Of a stretch of 11,626 nucleotides of DNA, positions 1-6,232 are shown in pieces. Every line of letters starts with the position of its first letter. Position 1 is the stretch's first letter. The notes under the pieces are model-generated. The model was not told where the DNA came from. It was given only the letters and a program-made list of their open reading frames with translations, and ran no database searches. The stretch is from Acidobacteriota bacterium (GTDB lineage: Bacteria > Acidobacteriota > Vicinamibacteria > Vicinamibacterales > UBA2999). A program made the translations under genes and the position numbers. Where the stretch lies: assembly GCA_947465275.1 (NCBI GenBank), contig CANIAI010000029.1, forward strand, positions 1 to 11,626. Reading direction: 5' to 3'.

Positions 1-1043
1 AGAAGCGCTTCCTCGGCGGCTTCATGGTCGCGGGCGTGATCGCCACCGCCGCGATGGCCACCATCGGGCGCGGCGAATGGCTGTTTGCCGCCGCCGTGTT
101 CGTCGTCGCGAACGTCGCGATCGCCGCCAGCTTCGTGTTCTACGACTCGCTGCTGCCGCACATCGCGGCTCCCGACGAGATGGATCGCGTCTCGACCGGG
201 GCGTACGCCATCGGATACCTCGGCGGCGGGCTCCTGCTGGTGGTGAACCTCGCGTGGATTCTCTTCCCCGCCACGTTCGGGCTTGCCGACCGCGTCGCCG
301 CCAGCAAGCTGTCGTTCGTCAGCGTCGCCGTCTGGTGGCTCGTCTTCTCGCTGCCGCTGTTCCGCCACGTGCCCGAGCCCCCCGCGCAGAGTGACCGCGC
401 CGGCCGCCGCGCAGGCGCCCCCGTCCCGGGGCCGTTCCGGCAGGTGTGGCAGACGTTCCACGAGCTGCGACGCTACCGGCAGGCGTTCCTGATGCTGCTC
501 GCGTTCCTGCTCTACAACGACGGCATCCAGACGATCATCCGGATGGCCGCGGTCTACGGCGCCGAAATCGGCATCGACCAGAACGCGCAGATCGCGGCGT
601 TCGTCGTCGTCCAGTTCGTGGGGGTGCCCTTCTCGTTCCTCTTCGGCGCGCTCGCCCAGCGGACCGGCGCGCGGCCGGCGGTCTTCGGCGCGCTTGCCGT
701 CTACACGGGCATCAGCGTGCTCGGCTACTTCATGACGGCGGCGTGGCAGTTCTTCCTGCTGGCCTTCCTGGTCGGCACCGTGCAGGGCGGGAGCCAGGCG
801 CTGAGCCGGTCGATGTTCGCGCGGATGATCCCGCGCGAGAAGTCGTCCGAGTACTTCGGCTTCTTCTCGGTGTTCGAGAAGTTCGCCGGCGTCGCCGGGC
901 CGGGCCTCTTCGCGGTGTCGGTCAGCCTGTTCGGCTCGAGCCGGGCGGCGGTGCTGTCGGTGATCGTGTTCTTCATCGCCGGGGCGCTGGTGCTGACCCG
1001 GGTGGATCTTGAAGCTGGTGAACGGGAGGCACGCCACGGGTGA
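1..1043 (+). CDS. MFS transporter, UMF1 / Atg22-like family (5' truncated by window edge)
   Basis: This is an integral membrane transporter of the UMF1 family, bacterial relatives of the yeast vacuolar effluxer Atg22. The bacterial substrate is not known. The reading frame is open to the left edge (codons begin at base 3); the first in-frame ATG at 24 is internal, because the family is usually a little over 400 aa and only about 346 are visible. Counting from that ATG, family signatures are FYDSLLPHIA (39-48), the following YAIGYLGGG (61-69), YNDGIQT (164-170) and a loop near 255-280 with QGGSQALSRSMFARMIP. About eight to ten hydrophobic membrane segments are visible, with a Pro/Arg-rich central cytoplasmic loop (about 114-150). 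The gene ends at TGA 1041-1043. A 105-base gap separates it from the epimerase on the same strand. Family assignment is strong; the substrate is unknown. Confidence 0.88.
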   Translation, partial: KRFLGGFMVAGVIATAAMATIGRGEWLFAAAVFVVANVAIAASFVFYDSLLPHIAAPDEMDRVSTGAYAIGYLGGGLLLVVNLAWILFPATFGLADRVAASKLSFVSVAVWWLVFSLPLFRHVPEPPAQSDRAGRRAGAPVPGPFRQVWQTFHELRRYRQAFLMLLAFLLYNDGIQTIIRMAAVYGAEIGIDQNAQIAAFVVVQFVGVPFSFLFGALAQRTGARPAVFGALAVYTGISVLGYFMTAAWQFFLLAFLVGTVQGGSQALSRSMFARMIPREKSSEYFGFFSVFEKFAGVAGPGLFAVSVSLFGSSRAAVLSVIVFFIAGALVLTRVDLEAGEREARHG

Positions 1044-1148
1044 GCCTCGCTCACACGATGCCCGGCGCATGGCGCCGCCACGGGCGGATGCGCGCCTCGG
1101 CACCTGCCCACGTGCGATGATGGCCTGGCGGCCCTGCCGCAGCTGATC

Positions 1149-2039
1149 ATGCAGATCGTCATCGCCGGCGGGACCGGCTTCCTCGGACGCGCTTTGGCGC
1201 GGCAACTCGAATCGCGCGGCGACCGTGTCGTCGTCCTCACGCGAACGGCGCGGGCGGCCGGGCAGGTCGCGTGGAACCCCACCGAACAGGCGGGGGCCTG
1301 GGTCGATGCGGTCGCCAGCGCGGACGTCGTGGTGAACCTGGCGGGTGAGCCGGTCGACGCCGGGCGCTGGACGCCCGAGCGCAAGCGCGCGCTGATCGAC
1401 AGCCGGGTCGGCACGACTGCGGCGCTGGTGGAGCGACTCGCGCAGCGCGGGTCGTCCGCGGCCCTGATCAATGCCTCGGCGATCGGGTTCTACGGCGCGC
1501 ATGCCGACGAACCGCTCGACGAATCGGCCGGGCCCGGTGACGACTTCCTGGCGCGGCTCTGCGTCGAGTGGGAGGCGACCGCCCGGCGCGCCGAGGCGTC
1601 GCGTCGCGTGGTGCTGCTGCGCACCGGCCTCGTGCTCGACCGGCACGACGGGGCGCTGCCGCGCATGGCGCTCCCCTTCCAGCTGTTCGCGGGCGGGCCC
1701 CTCGGGTCAGGCCGGCAGTACTGGTCGTGGATTCACCGGGACGACTGGGTGGGGCTGGTGGTCCGGGCGATCGACGCCGACACGGTGCGCGGTCCGCTGA
1801 ACCTGAGCGCCCCGACGCCGGTGACCAACCGGGAATTCGCCCGCACCCTGGGACGGGTGCTGCACCGGCCAGGCTTCATGCCGGCCCCCGCCGTGGCGCT
1901 GCGGCTCGCGCTCGGCGAGATGGCGGACGCGATGATCCTGAACGGACAACGCGTGCTGCCGGCGCAGGCCCTGCGTGCCGGCTATGCGTTCCGGTGGCCG
2001 CAGCTCGAACCGGCGCTGCGCGATCTGTACAGGGACTGA
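1149..2039 (+). CDS. TIGR01777 family SDR epimerase-like protein (YfcH type)
   Basis: This is a 296-aa extended short-chain dehydrogenase/epimerase-like protein of the TIGR01777 family, close in length to E. coli YfcH. It has an N-terminal Rossmann NAD(P)-binding motif GGTGFLG (7-13), the NLAGEPVDAGRW segment (63-74) diagnostic for the family, SAIGFYG (110-116) carrying the probable catalytic tyrosine Y115, and WSWIHRDD (192-199). The last ~50 residues fit the C-terminal DUF1731 domain, with the NGQRVLPAQAL segment. The physiological substrate of the family is not established. The ATG at 1149 puts the Rossmann fold right at the N terminus, as expected, although no good Shine-Dalgarno sequence precedes it. 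It converges on the minus-strand gene with one base between the two stop codons. The family call is firm; biochemical role is unknown. Confidence 0.92.
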   Translation: MQIVIAGGTGFLGRALARQLESRGDRVVVLTRTARAAGQVAWNPTEQAGAWVDAVASADVVVNLAGEPVDAGRWTPERKRALIDSRVGTTAALVERLAQRGSSAALINASAIGFYGAHADEPLDESAGPGDDFLARLCVEWEATARRAEASRRVVLLRTGLVLDRHDGALPRMALPFQLFAGGPLGSGRQYWSWIHRDDWVGLVVRAIDADTVRGPLNLSAPTPVTNREFARTLGRVLHRPGFMPAPAVALRLALGEMADAMILNGQRVLPAQALRAGYAFRWPQLEPALRDLYRD

Positions 2040-2040
2040 G

Positions 2041-2571
2041 CTAACGCGGCAGCGTGACGCTCAGCAGGGGCGATGCACTGGCCGCCGCCCGCGCGGCCAC
2101 GATCTCGACGGTCGCCCCCGGCGCCGGTGAGGCGTCGAAGCCGGCCGCCAGCGTCGCGCCCGCCGTGCCGTTCAACGGGCCGAGCACCGTCGGCGCAACG
2201 CCGGGACCACCCACCCGCACCACGAACCCGTCCGGCCCCGCGGGCAGCCCCGTCACCACCACCACGAGACCGCGCGACCGGCTCCAGAAGAGCCGGCCCG
2301 AGACGGCCTGCGCGCGCAGCTCCACCATCGTCACGTCGGGCGCCAGCAGCGTCGCGCCCAGGGGACCGGGGTCGACCAGCGTCCGCTTGGCGTCGGCCAG
2401 CAGCCGGTCACCGCGGGCGGCCCGATCGAGGGCCACGTTCATGCGGCTCTCGGCGTACGACTTCTGGATCCGCATGCGCGCCGAGTAGGCGAACTGTCCG
2501 ATCGCGGCGGCGATGAGGACCGCGAGGGCCAGCGAGAGCAGGACGACGAGCGGTGAGCGACGAGCAGCCAT
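2041..2571 (-). CDS. Membrane-anchored RskA-like (anti-sigma-K C-terminal-like) domain protein
   Basis: This is a 176-aa protein with a basic N terminus, one hydrophobic segment (about 8-30), a short charged helix (31-65) and an extracytoplasmic domain. The domain resembles the RskA C-terminal domain of anti-sigma factors: LLAPDV (75-80), a V-x-L strand, then GRLFWSRSRGLVVVVTGLP (92-110), where RskA proteins have G-R-x-x-W ... GLP. Unlike anti-sigma factors it has no cytoplasmic zinc-finger (HxxxCxxC) domain and no neighbouring ECF sigma gene, so a direct anti-sigma role is not supported. An upstream in-frame ATG (2656-2658) forms an ATGA overlap with the SYLF gene stop. I prefer the ATG at 2569-2571: the extra 29 residues are Gly/Pro/His-rich, part of them uses A/T-ending codons unlike the rest, and they would span a strong hairpin. 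Neither start has a clear Shine-Dalgarno. Function unknown. Confidence 0.72.
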   Translation of the reverse strand: MAARRSPLVVLLSLALAVLIAAAIGQFAYSARMRIQKSYAESRMNVALDRAARGDRLLADAKRTLVDPGPLGATLLAPDVTMVELRAQAVSGRLFWSRSRGLVVVVTGLPAGPDGFVVRVGGPGVAPTVLGPLNGTAGATLAAGFDASPAPGATVEIVAARAAASASPLLSVTLPR

Positions 2572-2606
2572 GGGGTGCGCTGGGCGAGGAGCAGGGTGGG
2601 CAGGTC

Positions 2607-2635
2607 CGTGGCCGGGGGCCGAGCCCCCGCCCACG
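2607..2635 (-). terminator. Strong hairpin between SYLF gene and RskA-like gene; candidate attenuator/terminator
   Basis: Bases 2607-2611 (CGTGG) pair with 2631-2635, one C-C mismatch (2612/2630) follows, then 2613-2619 (CGGGGGC) pair with 2623-2629 around a three-base loop. That is 12 base pairs, almost all G-C. It lies about 20 bases downstream of the SYLF stop codon and upstream of the preferred start of the RskA-like gene. There is no T-tract on either side, so it is not a classical intrinsic terminator; it may act as a pause, a 3'-end stabiliser or a partial terminator. If translation starts at 2658 instead, it would be inside coding sequence. Confidence 0.4.
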
Positions 2636-2654
2636 ACGGTGAATCCGGACCGGT

Positions 2655-3353
2655 TCATCGGCCGTAACGCGCGAGGATCTGCCGCCAGGCGGCAACCGGT
2701 TCGGGCGAGCCGCCCTGCCCGCTGAGGATGATGTCGCGCGACGTCAGCGCCTTGCCGTAGAAGCGCTGGTTGGCGTCCTTGTCCTGGCGGATCGTGCTGC
2801 CGTTCACCGTGATGCCGGCGAACAGGCCGCGGGCGCGCGAGTAGCTCAGGATCTGCGCCCGCAGCTGGAGGTCGGTGGACGCCTGCGTATCACGCCCGAC
2901 GGGCCCTGCCGCGACGGAGGCGTCGGCGCCCAGCTTGAACTGGTTGCCGATGAGGGAGTCGACGCCGCGCTTGTTCAGGATGACCAGCACGATGTCGGCC
3001 GCCTGCGCGCCAATCTGCAGCCCGATGCTGCCGCCCGTCATCGTGAGGAACGCCGGCGACGACCAGCCGTTCGCGCCCCGCGCGCTGATCACGCCGCGCC
3101 CGCGAAGGCCGCCGATGCCAAGGCCCGCCTTGATGGTGTTCGGGAAGATGGCGATCGCCTCGACCTTCTCGAGAATCGTCTTCGGGATCGCATTGTCTTC
3201 GGCCGACATCACCTCCTGGAAGACGGTGGTGGCTTCGGCGAGGCGCTTCGCCTCTTCGTTGTCCTTGCCCTTCTGGGCCGCGAGCGAGGTGGAGAGCGAC
3301 GCGGAGAGGCCGACGATGATCGCGACGGCGGCGAGCAGCGGGCGTATACGCAT
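2655..3353 (-). CDS. Secreted SYLF-domain (Ysc84/DUF500) lipid-binding protein
   Basis: This is a 232-aa SYLF-domain protein with an N-terminal signal peptide (MRIRP followed by a hydrophobic core to about residue 25, likely cleavage after SLAA). Hallmarks of the family are IPKTILEKVEAIAIFPN (56-72), then KAGLGIGGLRGRGV (75-88), a WSSPAFLTMTGGSIGLQIGAQ stretch (97-117), and GRDTQAS plus YSRARGLFAG (171-180). Eukaryotic SYLF domains bind phosphoinositides; the bacterial secreted versions are uncharacterised and presumably interact with the envelope. An alternative ATG at 3363-3365 would add MILF before the basic n-region; I chose 3353 because it gives a classical signal peptide. Neither start has a Shine-Dalgarno, but a TATGAT hexamer lies 7 bases before the chosen ATG. 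The TGA stop overlaps an ATG (ATGA at 2655-2658). It follows the DUF1501 gene by 40 bases. Confidence 0.9.
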   Translation of the reverse strand: MRIRPLLAAVAIIVGLSASLSTSLAAQKGKDNEEAKRLAEATTVFQEVMSAEDNAIPKTILEKVEAIAIFPNTIKAGLGIGGLRGRGVISARGANGWSSPAFLTMTGGSIGLQIGAQAADIVLVILNKRGVDSLIGNQFKLGADASVAAGPVGRDTQASTDLQLRAQILSYSRARGLFAGITVNGSTIRQDKDANQRFYGKALTSRDIILSGQGGSPEPVAAWRQILARYGR

Positions 3354-3360
3354 GAAAAGG

Positions 3361-3366
3361 ATCATA
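3361..3366 (-). promoter_or_regulatory. Candidate -10 element (TATGAT) for a leaderless SYLF transcript
   Basis: On the minus strand TATGAT sits exactly 7 bases upstream of the ATG at 3351-3353, the spacing expected when transcription starts at the start codon itself. No Shine-Dalgarno is present upstream of that ATG, which is consistent with a leaderless message. No convincing -35 box is visible, and in a GC-rich genome one hexamer is weak evidence. Confidence 0.25.
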
Positions 3367-3393
3367 CGTCGGCTGCCCCAGCTGAGACGCCCG

Positions 3394-4668
3394 TCAGATG
3401 AAGGCCGGACCCTGTCCCCTGAAGTCGTCGCCAAGGATGAGTCGGGAGTCGACGCCGAGCCAGCTGTCGAGCACCCGCGCGTACACGGCGCGGAAGTCGG
3501 TCTCGTAACGGACGTCGGCCCCGTCGTTCTCGAGCGTCGGGTTGTCGGGGACCTGCGCGAGTGATGGTGCGGTGCCGTACAGCCCGCCGCGAACCGCGCC
3601 GAACGCGAGCATCACTCCGGCCGCCCCGTGGTCGGTGCCCTGGCTGCCGTTCTCGGTGATGCGCCGGCTGAATTCCGAGAACTGCAGCACGAGGGTGCTG
3701 CCGAGCAGGCCCTGGTTCTTCAGGTCGGTGGTGAATGCCACCAGTGCGTCGTTCAGCCCGGTCATCAGGTTCGCGTAGCCGCCCGCGCCGGCATTGCCCT
3801 GCGCGGCGTGCGTGTCGAAGCCGCTGGTCGACACCCAGTAGATACGCGTGCCGACACCCCGGGCGATGGCGCCCGCCACCGTGCGGAGCGAGATGGCGAG
3901 CGCGCTCGTCGGGTAGGCCACGGTGCCCTGGTAGTCGGCCACCGCCCCGACACGGTCCATCGTTCCGAAGGCGCCGGCCATCGTGCCATCGACGAAGGCG
4001 AGGTGCGACCGATCGCCCGCGCGGTTCGAGGCCATGCGGAGCGCCGCCTGCCGCTCGAACACCGCGTCGGCCGCCCCGTTCGGGCTCGCGAAGCTGTAGG
4101 CGCGCGCGTCGGGGATCGCCGGCACGCCGAGCGATCGCGCGACGAGGGCGCGCGGCGTCTCGCGCGTGGTGTTCCAGGCGGCGAGCGGATCGATCGGTGT
4201 CGGCAGCGCGTCGAGATACCGTCCCAGCCAGCCGAGGCCGCCGGAGTTCGCCGGGTCGGCGCTGCCCCAGATGTCGGTGCCCTCGAAGTGCGAGCGGCTC
4301 GAGTCGGCGTAGCCGGCGCGCTGGATGATGGCCATCCTGCCGTCGGTGAAGAGGGCGCGCAGGCCGGTCAGGCGCGGATGCAGCCCGACCGCGCGTCCCG
4401 CCGTGTCGGCGCCGACCTGCAGCACCTGCGTGGCGGGCACGGCGATGTTCGGCCGGCGCGCATAGTACGCGGCGTCGGTGTAGGGGATGACGGTGCTGAG
4501 CGCATCATTGCCCCCCTGCAGGTAGAGCACGACGAGGTTGCGCCCACCACCCGACTGCGCCGAGACCTGAGCCGACGCGGCGTCGGAGAGGAAGCGCGGC
4601 GTCGCGTGCGCGACCGCCACGGCGACCGACCCGTCCCGGATGAACCGCCGCCGAGTGATGCGCCCCAT
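3394..4668 (-). CDS. DUF1501 domain protein with Tat signal
   Basis: This 424-aa protein of the DUF1501 family is probably exported by the Tat system. The N terminus reads MGRITRRRFIRDGS with a twin-arginine motif (RRRFI, 6-10), followed by a mildly hydrophobic stretch and an Ala-rich likely cleavage region near 30-35. Family motifs are LVVLYLQGGNDALS (45-58), GFDTH (283-287), EFSRR (332-336, where many relatives have EFGRR) and GTDHGAA (344-350). The fold is thought to be related to alkaline phosphatase/sulfatase-type proteins, but no activity is established. Start choice: an in-frame TTG at 4672-4674 lies directly against the AGGAG (4675-4679), too close, whereas the ATG at 4666-4668 is 6 bases from it. 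It follows the DUF1800 gene after 9 bases, the usual pairing of these families. Gene call and family are firm; function is unknown. Confidence 0.93.
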   Translation of the reverse strand: MGRITRRRFIRDGSVAVAVAHATPRFLSDAASAQVSAQSGGGRNLVVLYLQGGNDALSTVIPYTDAAYYARRPNIAVPATQVLQVGADTAGRAVGLHPRLTGLRALFTDGRMAIIQRAGYADSSRSHFEGTDIWGSADPANSGGLGWLGRYLDALPTPIDPLAAWNTTRETPRALVARSLGVPAIPDARAYSFASPNGAADAVFERQAALRMASNRAGDRSHLAFVDGTMAGAFGTMDRVGAVADYQGTVAYPTSALAISLRTVAGAIARGVGTRIYWVSTSGFDTHAAQGNAGAGGYANLMTGLNDALVAFTTDLKNQGLLGSTLVLQFSEFSRRITENGSQGTDHGAAGVMLAFGAVRGGLYGTAPSLAQVPDNPTLENDGADVRYETDFRAVYARVLDSWLGVDSRLILGDDFRGQGPAFI

Positions 4669-4674
4669 CGACAA

Positions 4675-4679
4675 CTCCT
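4675..4679 (-). promoter_or_regulatory. Ribosome binding site of DUF1501 gene, overlapping DUF1800 stop codon
   Basis: AGGAG on the minus strand lies 6 bases before the ATG at 4666-4668. Its first two bases are the last two of the TAG stop (4678-4680) of the upstream DUF1800 gene, so ribosomes terminating on the first gene sit over the initiation site of the second. This decides the start of the DUF1501 gene and implies coupled translation. Confidence 0.75.
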
Positions 4680-6150
4680 AGATGAACTGGTACTCGCCGG
4701 ACGCGAGGATCAGGCGCACGAGCCCCGCGACGCGCGTGGTCAGCTGTGCGTCACTGCCGGTCCAGGGGCCCTGCGACGAGAGGTAGGCCACGAGCGCATC
4801 CCTGGGATCGGGATCGAGCGTCATCGGCGAGAGCCGTTCGAGAATCGCCGCCACGACCGCGTCGGCCGATCGGGCCGCCGTCGCCGGCACCATCCGTGCG
4901 ATCCCGGCGCGCTGGCTCGCCGCGAGCGTCGAGGCGAAGTTCATGCGCGCGAGCAGGCCGCCGCTCGTGATCCAGGCGGGACCGGTCTCCCATCCACCGA
5001 CATCCGGCGGCTCGAAGAGCGTCTGCCCCATGTTGATCATCGCGCTGCGGGCCGTGTCGAGCGAGAAGCCGGTCCAGCCGATCTCCCTGATGGCACGCGC
5101 CACGAACTCGGCCGGCCAGGCGTAACGCGAGAAGGCGACGCGCAGATCGAGGAACCAGGGCGACCGGAACAGCCAGCCGAGCACGGCCGTCATGTCGGTG
5201 TCGCTGCGCAGGTAGACCTCGAGCGCGGCCTCGACGAAGCCCGGTGGCGCGGGGTCGACCTCGCTCACGAAGAAGGTCCAGAGCCGGCGCGCGAGCCGGC
5301 GCCCGGTTTCGGGATGCGCGGCCAGCGCCGCGAGGAAGTCGAGCCCGTCCTGGTACCCGTCGGCCGCGGAGCGCGCCGGGATCGTGTGACCGCCGTCCGC
5401 GTAGACCGCGAAGGTGAACGTCTTTGACGTCAGTTCGTGCTGCCCGGCGTTGTAGAAGAACTCGTAGTACGAGTCGGGGTCCTGGTTGTTCCCGCCAGCC
5501 GACAGCCGCAGGTTCCACCCCGTGAACACGCGCGCGGCGGCGTAGACGTCCTGCTCGCGGTAGTTGCCGCGGCCCAGGGTGAAGAGCTCCATCACCTCGC
5601 GCCCGAAGTTCTCCTGCGGACGCGTGCGCGTGTTGGAGCGGCCGTCGAGCCACACCAGCATCGCCGGGTCCTGCGCGACGGCAACGAGCAGGTCGCGGAA
5701 CCGCCCGAGGCCCCGCGCCCGGAACAGCTCGAGCTGCCCCTGCGGGCCGGGCAGTTCCCCGGCCTTCAGCGCGAGCATCTTCGTCGCCTGGATGGTCCCG
5801 ACGGCTCCCGCGAGCTTGCCGTAGGCGGTGGCGAAGTGCTGGTGCCAGAAGAGCGCCATCTTCTCCTGCAGCGGCCGCTGGCCGTGCACCAGGCGGAAGA
5901 GCCATCGCTGGCGGGCGTCGTCGATGACGGTGTTCGGGGAAAAGAGCCCGGTGGTGCCGCGCGGGGTCACCGCGGCGTAGCCCTCCTGCCCGATGTGCGT
6001 GTCGGTATCGTCGGCGACCCGCTCGGGCGCGAGCAGCAGGTCGGTGGCCGCCGCGAGCGAGAGTCCGCTGTGCGCGGCGCTCTCGGCGGCGGTGGTGCCG
6101 AAGCCGGCACGACGCAGGAGGTGATCGAGCGGCAGTTCGCCTATGGGCAT
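4678..6150 (-). CDS. DUF1800 domain protein
   Basis: This is a 490-aa complete DUF1800 protein. Typical features are LDHLLRRAGFG near the N terminus (8-18), WLFRLVHGQRPLQEKMALFWHQHFATA (83-109) with the conserved FWHxHFA, NFGREVMELFTLG (181-193), VYAAARVFTGW (202-212) and FEPPDVGGWETG (379-390). The C-terminal ~90 residues look like the common tail ending in an LxLASGEYQ segment. Molecular function of the family is unknown. There is no signal peptide, and none can be hidden upstream: an in-frame TAA (6172-6174) lies eight codons before the ATG. GGAG is present 5 bases upstream of that ATG. It is the first gene of a DUF1800-DUF1501 pair, and its product may act with the Tat-exported partner. 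Gene and family are secure. Confidence 0.93.
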   Translation of the reverse strand: MPIGELPLDHLLRRAGFGTTAAESAAHSGLSLAAATDLLLAPERVADDTDTHIGQEGYAAVTPRGTTGLFSPNTVIDDARQRWLFRLVHGQRPLQEKMALFWHQHFATAYGKLAGAVGTIQATKMLALKAGELPGPQGQLELFRARGLGRFRDLLVAVAQDPAMLVWLDGRSNTRTRPQENFGREVMELFTLGRGNYREQDVYAAARVFTGWNLRLSAGGNNQDPDSYYEFFYNAGQHELTSKTFTFAVYADGGHTIPARSAADGYQDGLDFLAALAAHPETGRRLARRLWTFFVSEVDPAPPGFVEAALEVYLRSDTDMTAVLGWLFRSPWFLDLRVAFSRYAWPAEFVARAIREIGWTGFSLDTARSAMINMGQTLFEPPDVGGWETGPAWITSGGLLARMNFASTLAASQRAGIARMVPATAARSADAVVAAILERLSPMTLDPDPRDALVAYLSSQGPWTGSDAQLTTRVAGLVRLILASGEYQFI

Positions 6151-6187
6151 CGCGGCTCCGTCGCGGCAAGGTTACCACAGCCGCCGG

Positions 6188-6199
6188 CGCACCGGTGCG
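6188..6199. repeat. 12-bp perfect palindrome CGCACCGGTGCG in the gap upstream of DUF1800 gene
   Basis: The 82-base gap between the flavoprotein gene and the DUF1800 gene contains this perfect inverted repeat 37 bases upstream of the DUF1800 start codon. Its position would suit an operator for a dimeric regulator. Self-complementary GC-rich 12-mers do arise by chance, and no second copy was noticed, so this is only a candidate. Confidence 0.25.
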
Positions 6200-6232
6200 G
6201 AATCTCCGGAACTGTCGGCAGCCATGTGCAAC

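Noticed and set aside
1041..1053. Small hairpin (5-bp stem, 3-base loop) over the transporter stop codon
   Set aside because: The stem is short and no T-run follows, so it is not a credible terminator. The rest of the 1044-1148 gap shows no convincing promoter or terminator.
725..1471. A 248-codon minus-strand open frame spanning the transporter/epimerase gap
   Set aside because: It overlaps two well-supported plus-strand genes; Ser/Arg/Ala/Thr-rich translation without motifs.
2572..2658. Extended N terminus of the RskA-like protein starting at the ATGA overlap
   Set aside because: The added 29 residues are Gly/Pro/His-rich, include several A/T-ending codons and cross the strong hairpin. 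I kept the shorter start, though the overlap means the longer one is not excluded.
3628..5427. A 599-codon plus-strand open frame opposite the DUF1501 and DUF1800 genes
   Set aside because: The translation is Arg/Gly/Ala/Val-rich with no recognisable motif. It is the antisense shadow expected where GC-ending codons remove stops, and both underlying minus-strand genes are clear family members.
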